In this document: one piece after another, positions 1 to 7,709 of the stretch | How the letters are laid out: each line of letters begins with the position of its first letter | Numbering within the stretch: the stretch's first letter is position 1 | DNA from: Pedobacter frigiditerrae | GTDB taxonomy: Bacteria > Bacteroidota > Bacteroidia > Sphingobacteriales > Sphingobacteriaceae | Reading direction: 5' to 3' | Length of the DNA stretch: 64,000 bases | NCBI RefSeq assembly: GCF_032678705.1 | Contig: NZ_JAVTSS010000001.1 | Span: forward strand, 496,001 to 560,000 | Program-made: the position numbers and the translations under genes | The notes under the pieces: generated by a model | Databases searched by the model: none | Seen by the model: only the letters and a program-made list of their open reading frames with translations | Told to the model about the DNA's origin: nothing

Positions 1-148
1 CTACATTAGTTAATGTTTTGTTTAGTGCTTCAGCACCTAAAAGATTAATTTTTGGGACATTTGTTTCGTATTTTCTCAATGTTTCATGAAGAAAATTTAA
101 AGCAACCGAGCCAATAAATCCTGCTGTTAAGTTTTTTATCAAGCCCAT
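1..148 (-). CDS. Hypothetical protein, N-terminal part (runs off the window)
   Basis: Reading the minus strand from an ATG at 148-146 gives 49 codons without a stop up to the window edge, beginning MGLIKNLTAGFIGSVALN. The N-terminus is hydrophobic and glycine-rich, which could be a membrane segment or amphipathic helix. It starts two bases after the stop of the SpoIIAA-like gene, so the two are probably co-transcribed. I do not recognise the family and assign no function. The C-terminus lies outside the window. Confidence 0.6.
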   Translation of the reverse strand, partial: MGLIKNLTAGFIGSVALNFLHETLRKYETNVPKINLLGAEALNKTLTNV

Positions 149-150
149 AC

Positions 151-519
151 TTATGATTTTAAACTTACCCAAGCAATAGCTTCATCTAGCTCATTTAAAG
201 AAAATCCTTTTGCTTCTCCTGGTGTTACGTAGCTAAATGCATCTGTAAAATTTTCTACTGCTTTCTGGTCGGTTACAATTGCCATTTTTTTCCACTTTGT
301 GAGATGTTTAATGCCAGCAACCGCATCTTGTAGCCAAGCTCCCGCCGTAAAATTTTCTACTTTGGTATCTAAAACTAGGAGGTAATAAATCTCATCGTAT
401 TTGGCTGTAAGCGCTTCTAATCCTGGGAGCAATACGTTCTTTAAATCATCGGCAGTTACTTCGCCGTCTGCTTTTACACCAAATACATAAGGTGGTAAAT
501 TATCAATAGGACTTAGCAT
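151..519 (-). CDS. SpoIIAA-like (STAS-related) protein
   Basis: A 122-residue cytosolic protein with the pattern of the SpoIIAA-like family (Pfam SpoIIAA-like): an N-terminal strand containing VFGVKADGEVT, a central strand YYLLVLDTKV, and a later strand KKMAIVTD followed by a helix. The family is small and structurally related to STAS domains. Its biochemical role is not established, and membrane or lipid binding has been suggested. I chose the internal ATG at 519 because the upstream ten residues are not family-like; the longer frame opens at 549. It is followed two bases later by a small hypothetical gene on the same strand. The family call is fairly secure, the function is unknown. Confidence 0.75.
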   Translation of the reverse strand: MLSPIDNLPPYVFGVKADGEVTADDLKNVLLPGLEALTAKYDEIYYLLVLDTKVENFTAGAWLQDAVAGIKHLTKWKKMAIVTDQKAVENFTDAFSYVTPGEAKGFSLNELDEAIAWVSLKS

Positions 520-619
520 ATTTCTTAGGTTTTTGTATTTCAATAACAATCGTTTTTAGTTATATGTTTTGATAAAACATAAAGGTTAATGAGTACAATG
601 TTTAAGAAATGAATAAAAA

Positions 620-645
620 AAGGCTCAGCGACAAGCTGAGCCATA
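620..645 (-). terminator. Rho-independent terminator of the YciF-like gene
   Basis: A perfect 8-bp stem GGCTCAGC / GCTGAGCC (622-629 and 635-642) with a five-base loop. On the minus strand it is followed by a run of seven T. It lies immediately after the stop codon of the YciF-like gene. Confidence 0.9.
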
Positions 646-648
646 TAA

Positions 649-1185
649 TTATTCTTGAGCTGCTGCTTCGTTAACGCAGCTTTCGGCGAGTGTAGTTAGC
701 GCAACATCTGTTTCTTTTTCATTATCTAACGTTTGTTGTAATAATTCTTCTACATCTGTGTGGCCCATATTAGATGCAAAAGTGCGTAATGTGCCATAAG
801 TTGCAATTTCATAATGTTCAACTTTTTGAGCAGCTAAAATTAAACCAGCATCACGAACCATTGTCCCTTTGTCGGTGTCTTCAATAATACCAGTTGCTTC
901 TTCTAATAAACCAGCCATAGCATCACATATTTTCGCAACAGCTTTTTCTCCTAAAAGTTCGAACACTTGCTCTAAAGTAGTGATGTGTTGTTCAGTTTCT
1001 TGGGTGTGTTTTTCAAAAGCCGCAGCTAATTCTGGACTAGTGGCAGCTTTCTGCATTTTAGGCAAAGCTTTCGCCAAATGTTTTTCTGCCCAATAAATGT
1101 CTTTTAATTCGTCAATGAAAAATTCGTGAAATTCTGAATCTTCCATTTTACCGGTTTTTCCTGTTGGTTTGTTACTAGTTTTCAT
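649..1185 (-). CDS. YciE/YciF-like ferritin-superfamily stress protein (DUF892)
   Basis: A 178-residue protein of the DUF892 (YciE/YciF) family, a ferritin-like four-helix bundle. Diagnostic stretches are DELKDIYWAEKHLAKALP near the N-terminus, HTQETEQHITTLE in helix 2 and VEHYEIATYGTL in helix 3, carrying the acidic and histidine residues that could bind a di-metal centre. The first 15 residues are lysine- and threonine-rich and probably disordered. Relatives are induced by osmotic and general stress; the exact reaction is not known. It is monocistronic, with a strong terminator directly downstream, and sits beside other stress-type genes (KTSC, SDR, LigD/Ku). Confidence 0.88.
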   Translation of the reverse strand: MKTSNKPTGKTGKMEDSEFHEFFIDELKDIYWAEKHLAKALPKMQKAATSPELAAAFEKHTQETEQHITTLEQVFELLGEKAVAKICDAMAGLLEEATGIIEDTDKGTMVRDAGLILAAQKVEHYEIATYGTLRTFASNMGHTDVEELLQQTLDNEKETDVALTTLAESCVNEAAAQE

Positions 1186-1316
1186 ATTGTTTTATTTTTT
1201 AGGGTGATGTAATAATTTGTTTTACAGCCCTTCAACATTTTGTTTTTAAGAATGTTTTAAAAAAAATAACAATAGAGAAAAGAGGAATATTTTAATGAAT
1301 AATCTATTTTTTCTGA

Positions 1317-1547
1317 TCAGTCTTCTATTTTTTTAAACATGAATTTATCTTTAATAAAATGATTGAAATACCTTCCTTTAGAGCCTGCTACCTTAAACAT
1401 TTTGTAAATATCTTCAGGAACGTTTTTATAATGATAAACTAAACCTGTTACAAAGGTTATTGCTAGGGTGTGCGATTTTTCATCATAGCTAAAGTGATTA
1501 ATAACTGAAGAAGGCATAATTTTATATGTTTGAAAAACATTATCCAT
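1317..1547 (-). CDS. KTSC domain protein
   Basis: A 76-residue protein consisting of a single KTSC domain. Visible features are PSSVINHFSYDEKSHTLAI, a VYHY-like strand (LVYHYKNVPEDIY), then AGSKGRYFNHFIKDKF. KTSC domains are small and also occur fused to lysyl-tRNA-synthetase-like and nuclease domains; binding of nucleic acid has been proposed but not shown. It is divergently transcribed from the response-regulator gene, their start regions lying about 66 bases apart. No signal peptide or membrane segment is seen. Confidence 0.82.
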   Translation of the reverse strand: MDNVFQTYKIMPSSVINHFSYDEKSHTLAITFVTGLVYHYKNVPEDIYKMFKVAGSKGRYFNHFIKDKFMFKKIED

Positions 1548-1613
1548 TTAAAATGGTTTTATGATTTTACTTTAATCAATTGTTATATTAGCATCTCTCT
1601 AAACCAAATAAAA

Positions 1614-1973
1614 TTGAATAAGACAATCTATGTAGTTGAGGATAATGATGATATCAGAGAACTGGTAGAATACCTGCTTGAAATAGAGGGATATCAAGTT
1701 TCTGGCTTTCCAAATGCTACAACTTTTAAGGAAGAGATTAAAAACTCAACTCCTGATGCAGTAGTATTAGATATCATGCTGCCAGATGGCAATGGAATTG
1801 AGATTTGTAATAAATTAAAATCTAACCTTTTAACAGAGAAAATCCCTGTTTTGTTAATGTCTGCCAATACTAATGTTGCAATGATAAGCAACGAAAGCAA
1901 AGCTGATGACTTTATAAGTAAGCCATTTGATATTGATGATTTAGTAAGTAGGGTGAGAAAACTGCTCAACTAA
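1614..1973 (+). CDS. Stand-alone response regulator receiver protein
   Basis: A single CheY-like receiver domain of 119 residues without output domain. The acidic pocket (VVEDNDD), phospho-acceptor Asp in AVVLDIMLPDG (residue 53 from this start), the conserved Ser in LLMSAN and Lys in SKPFD are all present, so it should be phosphorylatable. No ATG exists in frame before the domain; the TTG at 1614 places the start directly before the first beta strand. The TTG at 1530 would overlap the start codon of the divergent KTSC gene. No cognate kinase is adjacent, so the partner is unknown. Its stop lies three bases from the stop of a small convergent gene. Confidence 0.82.
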   Translation: MNKTIYVVEDNDDIRELVEYLLEIEGYQVSGFPNATTFKEEIKNSTPDAVVLDIMLPDGNGIEICNKLKSNLLTEKIPVLLMSANTNVAMISNESKADDFISKPFDIDDLVSRVRKLLN

Positions 1974-1976
1974 TAC

Positions 1977-2141
1977 TTACAACTTCCCTTTTTTTGCACC
2001 TTCTTTTGTTTCACTTGGATCTATACCAGCTTGACCATATTTAGGTGATGCACCTTTTCCATTTTGGTCAAAACTTGCTTTTCCTTTAGCATCACCAGCT
2101 GATTTTGGATTTTCTTGTTTATTTTTTTTCTCGTTTTTCAT
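1977..2141 (-). CDS. Small lysine/glycine-rich hydrophilic protein (54 aa)
   Basis: An ATG at 2141 opens a 54-codon frame ending with TAA at 1979-1977. The product starts MKNEKKNKQENPKSAG and ends KKGKL; it is rich in Lys, Gly, Asp and Ser, with a distinctive GASPKYGQAGIDPSE stretch and no hydrophobic core. The composition resembles hydrophilic stress-protective proteins, and the neighbours are stress genes, but I recognise no named family. It is convergent with the response regulator. Codon use looks like its neighbours and the frame fills the gap exactly, which is why I consider it real. Confidence 0.6.
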   Translation of the reverse strand: MKNEKKNKQENPKSAGDAKGKASFDQNGKGASPKYGQAGIDPSETKEGAKKGKL

Positions 2142-2256
2142 AATATTGATTTTTTAATTTCTTTATCTCAGAACATCTAAGTTCGATTTCTGAGATGTCT
2201 TAGCTAGAAAGTCTTTTAAGATTATTCCATTTCCATCTTACCTCATCCATTTTCCA

Positions 2257-3159
2257 TCAAATAGTTATTCGTCCTCCAGTAACCGGTATAGTTGCGCCAG
2301 AAATATAACTAGCTTCATCAGATGCCAAGAACACATAAGCTGGCGCAACTTCAACTGGCTGTCCTGGTCTTCCCATTGGGGTATCTTTACCAAAATTTTC
2401 TGGGTCTGGCATAGTCGATGGGATTAATGGCGTCCAAATTGGGCCTGGTGCTACGGCATTAACCCTAATTCCTTTTCCCGCGGTCAATAAAATCTGACTT
2501 AAATTTGCAGTGAAATTTTGAATTGCCGCCTTTGTTGCAGCATAAGGCAATAATACAGGAGTAGGATTATAGGCATTTACCGATGTTGTATTAATAATGC
2601 TGCTTCCTTTTTTCATATAAGGTTCGGCTGCTTTACTGAGGTAAAACATTGGGTGTATATTTACATCGAAAGTTCTAATCCATTCTTCGGTAGGAATCTC
2701 CATAAGAGTTTCCCTTGCCATCTGAAAAGCTGCATTGTTAACCAGAATATCTATCTGACCGAATGTGGCAACTGCTTTTTCTATAATCTTTTTGCAATGA
2801 CTTTCTTTCCTGATATCTCCTTTAACCAATATAGCTTTTTGTCCTGCTTCGGTTACATATTTAGCCGAATCTTCCGCGTCTTTAGTTTCCTCGTCTCCTA
2901 AATAGCTAATCAACACATCAGCACCTTCTCTAGCAAAAGCAATGGCAATTGCTTTCCCAATCCCAGAATCGCCACCAGTAATAATTGCCTTTTTGCCCTT
3001 TAATTTTCCAGAACCCTTGTAAGATGTTTCGCCATGGTCTGCCAATGGTTTTAATTGTTCCTCTGTTCCAGGTGGGTCTTCGTTTTGCTTAGGAAATGGA
3101 GGTACAGGGTATTTTGTGTCCGGTTTTTTAGGTGGTTCTTGTTTTTTGATCTTTCCCAT
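2257..3159 (-). CDS. SDR family oxidoreductase, general-stress type (YdaD/YhdF-like)
   Basis: A 300-residue classical-type short-chain dehydrogenase. The nucleotide-binding motif TGGDSGIG is at residues 61-68, the NNAA motif follows about residue 140, and the catalytic YxxxK is Y206-AATK with the conserved Ser in NTTSVNAY. The 50-residue N-terminal extension, rich in Pro and Lys (KKPDTKYPVPPFPKQ), is typical of the subfamily containing Bacillus general stress protein YdaD and E. coli YghA. The substrate is unknown; an NADP(H)-linked carbonyl or alcohol reduction is expected. It is divergent from ligD. G-rich word repeats follow its stop (2226-2256 region). Confidence 0.88.
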   Translation of the reverse strand: MGKIKKQEPPKKPDTKYPVPPFPKQNEDPPGTEEQLKPLADHGETSYKGSGKLKGKKAIITGGDSGIGKAIAIAFAREGADVLISYLGDEETKDAEDSAKYVTEAGQKAILVKGDIRKESHCKKIIEKAVATFGQIDILVNNAAFQMARETLMEIPTEEWIRTFDVNIHPMFYLSKAAEPYMKKGSSIINTTSVNAYNPTPVLLPYAATKAAIQNFTANLSQILLTAGKGIRVNAVAPGPIWTPLIPSTMPDPENFGKDTPMGRPGQPVEVAPAYVFLASDEASYISGATIPVTGGRITI

Positions 3160-3221
3160 AGGTTTAGGTTTTTTAGAAAAACACCCCCAAAGAAAAAATG
3201 TTTGTCATTTTTTCTGCCCAA

Positions 3222-3281
3222 TGACTGAACTAATGAAACTATTGAACTAATGAACAAGTGACACTAATGAACCATTAAACT
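3222..3281 (+). repeat. Degenerate word repeat before ligD (ACTATTGA / ACTAATGA type)
   Basis: About 60 bases built from imperfect 8-10-base words such as GAACTAATGA, AACTATTGA and GACACTAATGA, in C/A-rich orientation relative to ligD. The same word family occurs at 14366-14420 after the stop of the anchored-protein gene, there in the complementary orientation relative to that gene. Confidence 0.7.
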
Positions 3282-3341
3282 AAAAATTAAACATTTTAAA
3301 ACCACAGTTGTTAAAAGCTAGAACCATATATCTACAAAAAG

Positions 3342-6023
3342 ATGAGTTTAACAGCCTATAAAAAGAAAAGAACCTTTACCAAAACCACAGAGCCAGAAGG
3401 AGGTAAGGGTACAGGAAAGGAACTTCGTTTTGTTATACAAAAACACGCTGCCTCACATTTGCATTACGATTTTAGATTAGAAATGGGTGGTGTGTTAAAA
3501 AGCTGGGCAGTTCCAAAAGGACCATCAACAGACCCTAAGGTTAAAAGATTGGCCATGATGGTTGAAGACCATCCATATGATTATAGAACATTTGAAGGCA
3601 TTATCCCACAAGGAGAATATGGCGGTGGAACGGTTATAGTTTGGGATGAAGGAACTTACACAACTATTGAAGAGATTGATGGTATTGCTGCGCAAGAAAA
3701 GTATTTGCTTTCCGAACTAAAAAAAGGTTCTGTTAAAATGGTTTTACACGGTAAAAAACTAAAAGGAGAATTTGCCTTGGTTAAAACTCACGGTATGGCT
3801 GAAAATTCTTGGCTGTTGATAAAACATAAAGATAAATATGCTTCTGAAGAGGATATCACTAAAAAAGATAAGTCTGTAATTTCTAAAAAAACACTCGAAC
3901 AAGTAGAAAAAACATCCGACAATATTTACGGAGAAGACAACAAAAAGACGACTGCTAAAAAGGACCCCATTAAAAAGGTTGAAAAAGTAGTGAAGGAAAA
4001 AAAAAGCGAAAAAACAGCGACACCAAAAAATGAAAAAGCCATCGTAGCCAATGCAGAGAAATCGCCGTTTTACACCAAAATAGAACCAATGCTTGCCACT
4101 TTGGTAGATAAACCAATAGATGATGATGATTGGCTATATGAAATAAAGTGGGATGGTTACCGAGCAGTTGCTTTTATGAATAAAAAGGAAATAGAACTTA
4201 AATCTCGTAACGATAAATCCTTTAATGAGAAATTCTACCCAGTTTATAATGAGCTAAAGAAATGGAACATCAACGCTGTTGTAGATGGAGAAGTAGTAGT
4301 GGTAAATGAAAAAGGAATAGCAAACTTTGGAGCCCTGCAAAACTGGCGAAGCGAGGCTGATGGAGAGTTAGTTTATTACGTTTTTGACGTTCTATGGTAC
4401 AATGGATATGATTTAAAAAGTTTACCCCTTACAGAAAGAAGAGCAATTTTAAAACAAATCATACCAGATGATTCATTGATACAATTAAGCAAGGATTTTG
4501 ATACTTCAGGAACAGAATTTTTAGCTGCTGCAAAAAAGATGGGACTTGAGGGTATAATGGCGAAGCGAAAGGATAGCGTTTATGATGTAGGCCATAGAAC
4601 TGGTAATTGGCTTAAAATAAAATCTAACAAAAGGCAAGAAGTTGTAATTGGAGGTTACACTATAAATGATGATACGAGTAAGCCTTTTAGTGCGCTTTTG
4701 GTTGGCGTTTTTGAAAAAGGCAAATTCGTTTATACAGGTAAAATCGGAACAGGTTTTAACATCAAAACGCAAAAAGAAATGCTTAAAATGTTCGAGCCAT
4801 TAATAACTGATAAACCTCAATTTAGTGCCGAACCAGATATCAATAAACCAAGTAGGTTTAGACCCAACCCGCCAAGGGCAAAAGCAACTTGGTTAAAACC
4901 AGAATTAATTTGTGAGGTTAGTTTTACTGAAATGACAACAGATGGAGTGATGCGTCACCCATCATTTGAAGGAATGCGAGAAGACAAAAAGGCAAAGGAG
5001 GTAGTTTTGGAAAAAGAAGCAAATACAGAAGAGGTAATTAAGGAAACAGCCGTTGATAAGTATTTATCACCACCAAAAAGTGGTAAAAGAAGAACTTTGT
5101 TAAACCCGAAAGATCAAACTCAGGTAAGAAAAGTTAATGGTCACGATTTAAAATTTACTAACTTAAGTAAGATCTATTGGCCAATTGAAAAGATAACGAA
5201 ACGAGATTTAATCAACTATTATTATCAAGTTGCGCCTTATATGTTGCCCTATCTAAAAAATCGTCCGCAATCTTTAAATCGTCACCCAGGGGGGATAAAT
5301 GGACCGAGCTTTTACCAGAAAGATGTAACTGGAAAAGTGCCCGATTGGATGGATACTTATTTGTACCATAGTGGCGATAGTCCAGAAGATAAACATTTCC
5401 TCTTGGGCAATAATGAGGCAACATTGCTTTATATGGCAGGTTTGGGCTGTATAGAAATTAACCCTTGGAGCAGCACCACTAAAAAACCTGATCATCCAAC
5501 ATGGTGTATCATAGATTTAGATCCCGATAAAAATTCTTTCGAACAAGTTATCGAAGCTGCTCAGGTAACCAAGCAAATCTTAGATGATATGGGGGTACCT
5601 TCTTATTGCAAAACGAGTGGCTCCACAGGCTTGCATATTTACATCCCGTTAGGCGCAAAATACTCGTATGAACAGTCTAAGGAGTTTGCAAGAATCATTG
5701 TGACTTTGGTGCATAGAGAACTGCCAAAATACACTAGTTTAGAGAGAGCAGTAGCCGATAGAAAAGGAAAAATGTATTTGGATTTTTTGCAAAATAGGTC
5801 GCAGGCTACTATTGCAGCGCCATATTCTGTTAGGCCAAAACCTAGCGCAACCGTATCTATGCCTTTAGCTTGGGATGAAGTTAAGAAGGGATTAAAAATG
5901 AAAGATTTCACCATTTTTAATGCTGTGGAACGAATTGAAAGTTTGGGAGATATCTTTAAACCTGTTTTAGAAAAAGGTATCGATTTAAAGAAAGTCATCA
6001 AGACAATAACCAATAAAGAATAA
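3342..6023 (+). CDS. ligD: Multifunctional DNA ligase D (PE-LIG-POL) of bacterial NHEJ
   Basis: An 893-residue three-domain enzyme. Residues 1-165 are the 3'-phosphoesterase with KHAASHLHYDFRLE (H35, H41, D43, R45 match the active-site pattern of this domain). A Lys/Glu-rich linker covers about 165-245. The ATP-dependent ligase follows, with nucleotidyl Lys K269 in EIKWDGYR, then the OB fold to about 560. The archaeo-eukaryotic-primase-like polymerase occupies the C-terminal third, with the metal motif D725-L-D727 and SGSTGLHIY. Together these process and seal double-strand breaks with Ku, which is encoded convergently nearby. The domain order PE-LIG-POL differs from the mycobacterial POL-PE-LIG order. 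All catalytic motifs are intact. Confidence 0.97.
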   Translation: MSLTAYKKKRTFTKTTEPEGGKGTGKELRFVIQKHAASHLHYDFRLEMGGVLKSWAVPKGPSTDPKVKRLAMMVEDHPYDYRTFEGIIPQGEYGGGTVIVWDEGTYTTIEEIDGIAAQEKYLLSELKKGSVKMVLHGKKLKGEFALVKTHGMAENSWLLIKHKDKYASEEDITKKDKSVISKKTLEQVEKTSDNIYGEDNKKTTAKKDPIKKVEKVVKEKKSEKTATPKNEKAIVANAEKSPFYTKIEPMLATLVDKPIDDDDWLYEIKWDGYRAVAFMNKKEIELKSRNDKSFNEKFYPVYNELKKWNINAVVDGEVVVVNEKGIANFGALQNWRSEADGELVYYVFDVLWYNGYDLKSLPLTERRAILKQIIPDDSLIQLSKDFDTSGTEFLAAAKKMGLEGIMAKRKDSVYDVGHRTGNWLKIKSNKRQEVVIGGYTINDDTSKPFSALLVGVFEKGKFVYTGKIGTGFNIKTQKEMLKMFEPLITDKPQFSAEPDINKPSRFRPNPPRAKATWLKPELICEVSFTEMTTDGVMRHPSFEGMREDKKAKEVVLEKEANTEEVIKETAVDKYLSPPKSGKRRTLLNPKDQTQVRKVNGHDLKFTNLSKIYWPIEKITKRDLINYYYQVAPYMLPYLKNRPQSLNRHPGGINGPSFYQKDVTGKVPDWMDTYLYHSGDSPEDKHFLLGNNEATLLYMAGLGCIEINPWSSTTKKPDHPTWCIIDLDPDKNSFEQVIEAAQVTKQILDDMGVPSYCKTSGSTGLHIYIPLGAKYSYEQSKEFARIIVTLVHRELPKYTSLERAVADRKGKMYLDFLQNRSQATIAAPYSVRPKPSATVSMPLAWDEVKKGLKMKDFTIFNAVERIESLGDIFKPVLEKGIDLKKVIKTITNKE

Positions 6024-6024
6024 T

Positions 6025-6510
6025 ATGCTTAATGCCGATTTAGCACATTGTAGTGAGCTTTTATTAGAAAAAGAATTAACTGTTGCATTTGCAGAAAGTG
6101 CATCTGCAGGTAGGATGGTGGCTGAATTTGCCATGGTGCCCAATGCTGGAAAATTTTTAAAAGGTGGTTTTGTTTGTTACGATGCTTGCCTCAAGGAGGA
6201 TATACTTAAAGTGCCAAAAGAACTGATTGAGGAATTTACTCCAGAATCTCCAGAAGTTACAAAAGCCATAACTGAAGGGTTAACTAAGCTAATAAAGGCT
6301 GATATACATATTGGAGTAACGGGTTTACCCACTCCAGGGGGAAGTGAAACTCCAGAAAAACCTGTGGGTACCATGTTTATCTCCTGTATTTATAAGAATA
6401 AAGAACTCTTTGCTGAAAGGGTTGTTTTTGATGGAGAACCTGAAGAAATAATCCTTAGAACTGTGTTTCATACTGCAGAATTGCTAGCTACTAAACTGCA
6501 TTCCTTATAA
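6025..6510 (+). CDS. CinA C-terminal-domain family protein (nicotinamide-nucleotide amidase-like)
   Basis: A 161-residue stand-alone CinA C-terminal domain, family of PncC, which deamidates nicotinamide mononucleotide. The region AFAESASAGRM corresponds to the usual AESCTGG active-site loop, but the Thr-Gly-Gly is replaced by Ala-Gly-Arg, and the later GIAGPGG loop reads GVTGLPTPGG. Catalysis is therefore uncertain. It starts one base after the ligD stop, so it is almost certainly co-transcribed. A link with NAD/NMN released during DNA ligation would be attractive, but LigD uses ATP, so this is only a guess. Confidence 0.82.
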   Translation: MLNADLAHCSELLLEKELTVAFAESASAGRMVAEFAMVPNAGKFLKGGFVCYDACLKEDILKVPKELIEEFTPESPEVTKAITEGLTKLIKADIHIGVTGLPTPGGSETPEKPVGTMFISCIYKNKELFAERVVFDGEPEEIILRTVFHTAELLATKLHSL

Positions 6511-6869
6511 GCTGATGAAACATAATCTTTCTAGTTTAATTTTGCTATAGTAAATAGAGGTTTTGGAGCGCAAATCAAAGGTTATCTTTTTCGTAAGTCC
6601 TGCTTTCCACTGTACACCCAATGAAAAATTGGGTGGTGCCGTTTCAATCAGGGCTATTTAACAAAAGACTGTGCAGGTAAACCATTCATAGTAGCATAGA
6701 ACCAGTGTTCCTAAACCTGATTGCAGTGAAAATACTTTTGTCATCCTGAGCGCCTGCCTGTGGTAGGCAGGTAGTCGAAGGACAAAAGATTGAAACGTAA
6801 AGCAGGACTAACTTTCAAAATAGCATCAATTTTGCTTTTCAAAATATAAGTTTAATGTTGATTTGTTTT
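6511..6869. repeat. Convergent intergenic region holding two copies of the variable-core interspersed repeat
   Basis: No gene is seen. Copy 1 (6596-6656, minus orientation) has ends AGTCCTGCTTT and ATCAGGGCTA around a hairpin ACCCAAT-gaaaa-ATTGGGT. Copy 2 (6714-6811, plus) has CCTGATTGCAGTGAAAA and ACGTAAAGCAGGACTA around TCCTGAGCG and TAGTCGAAGGA. That pair is itself split by the hairpin CCTGCCT-gtggt-AGGCAGG at 753-771 of the 6-kb block. No clear terminator for the convergent cinA-like and ku genes was found. Confidence 0.75.
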
Positions 6870-7643
6870 TTATGCTCTCTTTTTGTTCCCTCCTAAACTT
6901 TGCATCAATTGGTCGTATAGGTTATCGCTAGTTGCTTTTTGCGGTTTTAATTTTTTAACCACAGCACGTTTGCCTTTTGCCTTCGCTTTAATAATTTTTA
7001 GTAACTCATCGCTATAAGTATCTTTAAAAGCGGCAATATCAAAATCAGAACTGTATTGTTTAATTAAAGCTAAACCAACCTCCATCTCTTTTTTAGAAAT
7101 GGCTTTATCGTCAACTTTTTTAATTTCATCCATCGTTCTAATCTCCTGTTGAAACCTTATTTTTGTAATCACAATTACGCCATCCATAGGGTGTATGACA
7201 CATAGATTTTCAGTACTACGTAATACAAAACGGCCAACTCCAGCTTTTTTAGATTTTTCCAGCGCTTTTAAAAGTAGGGCATAGGCTTTAGCTCCCTGTT
7301 TTTCTGGTTCAGTATAATAAGAGGTCTCGTAGTAAATGGGATTGATGTCTTGTATGTCTACAAAGTTTTCCAGTTCAATAACTTTGTTTTTTTCTGGAGC
7401 AGCTTCTTCAAAATCATGCTCATCCAAAATCACATATTTATCATTCATAAAATAGCCCTTAACTATTTTATCGTATGGTACTTCTTTTCTGGTATCTTCA
7501 TTAATACGTTGAAACTTGATTTTAGCATGGTCTCTTTCATCTAGCATATCTAAATCTAAGTTGCTATTTTGTACACCAGAATATAGTTTAACAGGAATAT
7601 TAACCAAACCAAAGCCAATAGAACCTTTCCAAATCGATCTCAT
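6870..7643 (-). CDS. ku: Ku homodimeric end-binding protein (NHEJ)
   Basis: A 257-residue bacterial Ku. It begins MRSIWKGSIGFGLVNIPVKL, the family hallmark, followed by a beta-barrel core with FQRINEDTRKEVPYDKIVKGY, and ends in a basic, lysine-rich tail (KAKGKRAVVKKLKPQK) that in relatives helps DNA binding and LigD recruitment. Ku threads onto broken DNA ends and stimulates LigD. The gene converges on ligD-cinA, separated by about 360 bases of repeats. Length and motifs are normal, so the NHEJ pair looks functional. Confidence 0.95.
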   Translation of the reverse strand: MRSIWKGSIGFGLVNIPVKLYSGVQNSNLDLDMLDERDHAKIKFQRINEDTRKEVPYDKIVKGYFMNDKYVILDEHDFEEAAPEKNKVIELENFVDIQDINPIYYETSYYTEPEKQGAKAYALLLKALEKSKKAGVGRFVLRSTENLCVIHPMDGVIVITKIRFQQEIRTMDEIKKVDDKAISKKEMEVGLALIKQYSSDFDIAAFKDTYSDELLKIIKAKAKGKRAVVKKLKPQKATSDNLYDQLMQSLGGNKKRA

Positions 7644-7709
7644 ATCAAGTCTTTTTCTTATAATAACAAGGTTGAAGATTGTATTGTTTGAAATGGTAAT
7701 GGACTAAAC

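Noticed and set aside
869..1096. 75-residue frame on the plus strand
   Set aside because: Antisense to the YciF-like gene, which is well supported.
5639..6013. 124-residue open frame antisense to ligD
   Set aside because: It overlaps the conserved polymerase domain of LigD and has no family features.
6025..6510. Full-length CinA with competence function
   Set aside because: Only the C-terminal amidase-like domain is present, with an altered active-site loop; no N-terminal MoaB-like domain.
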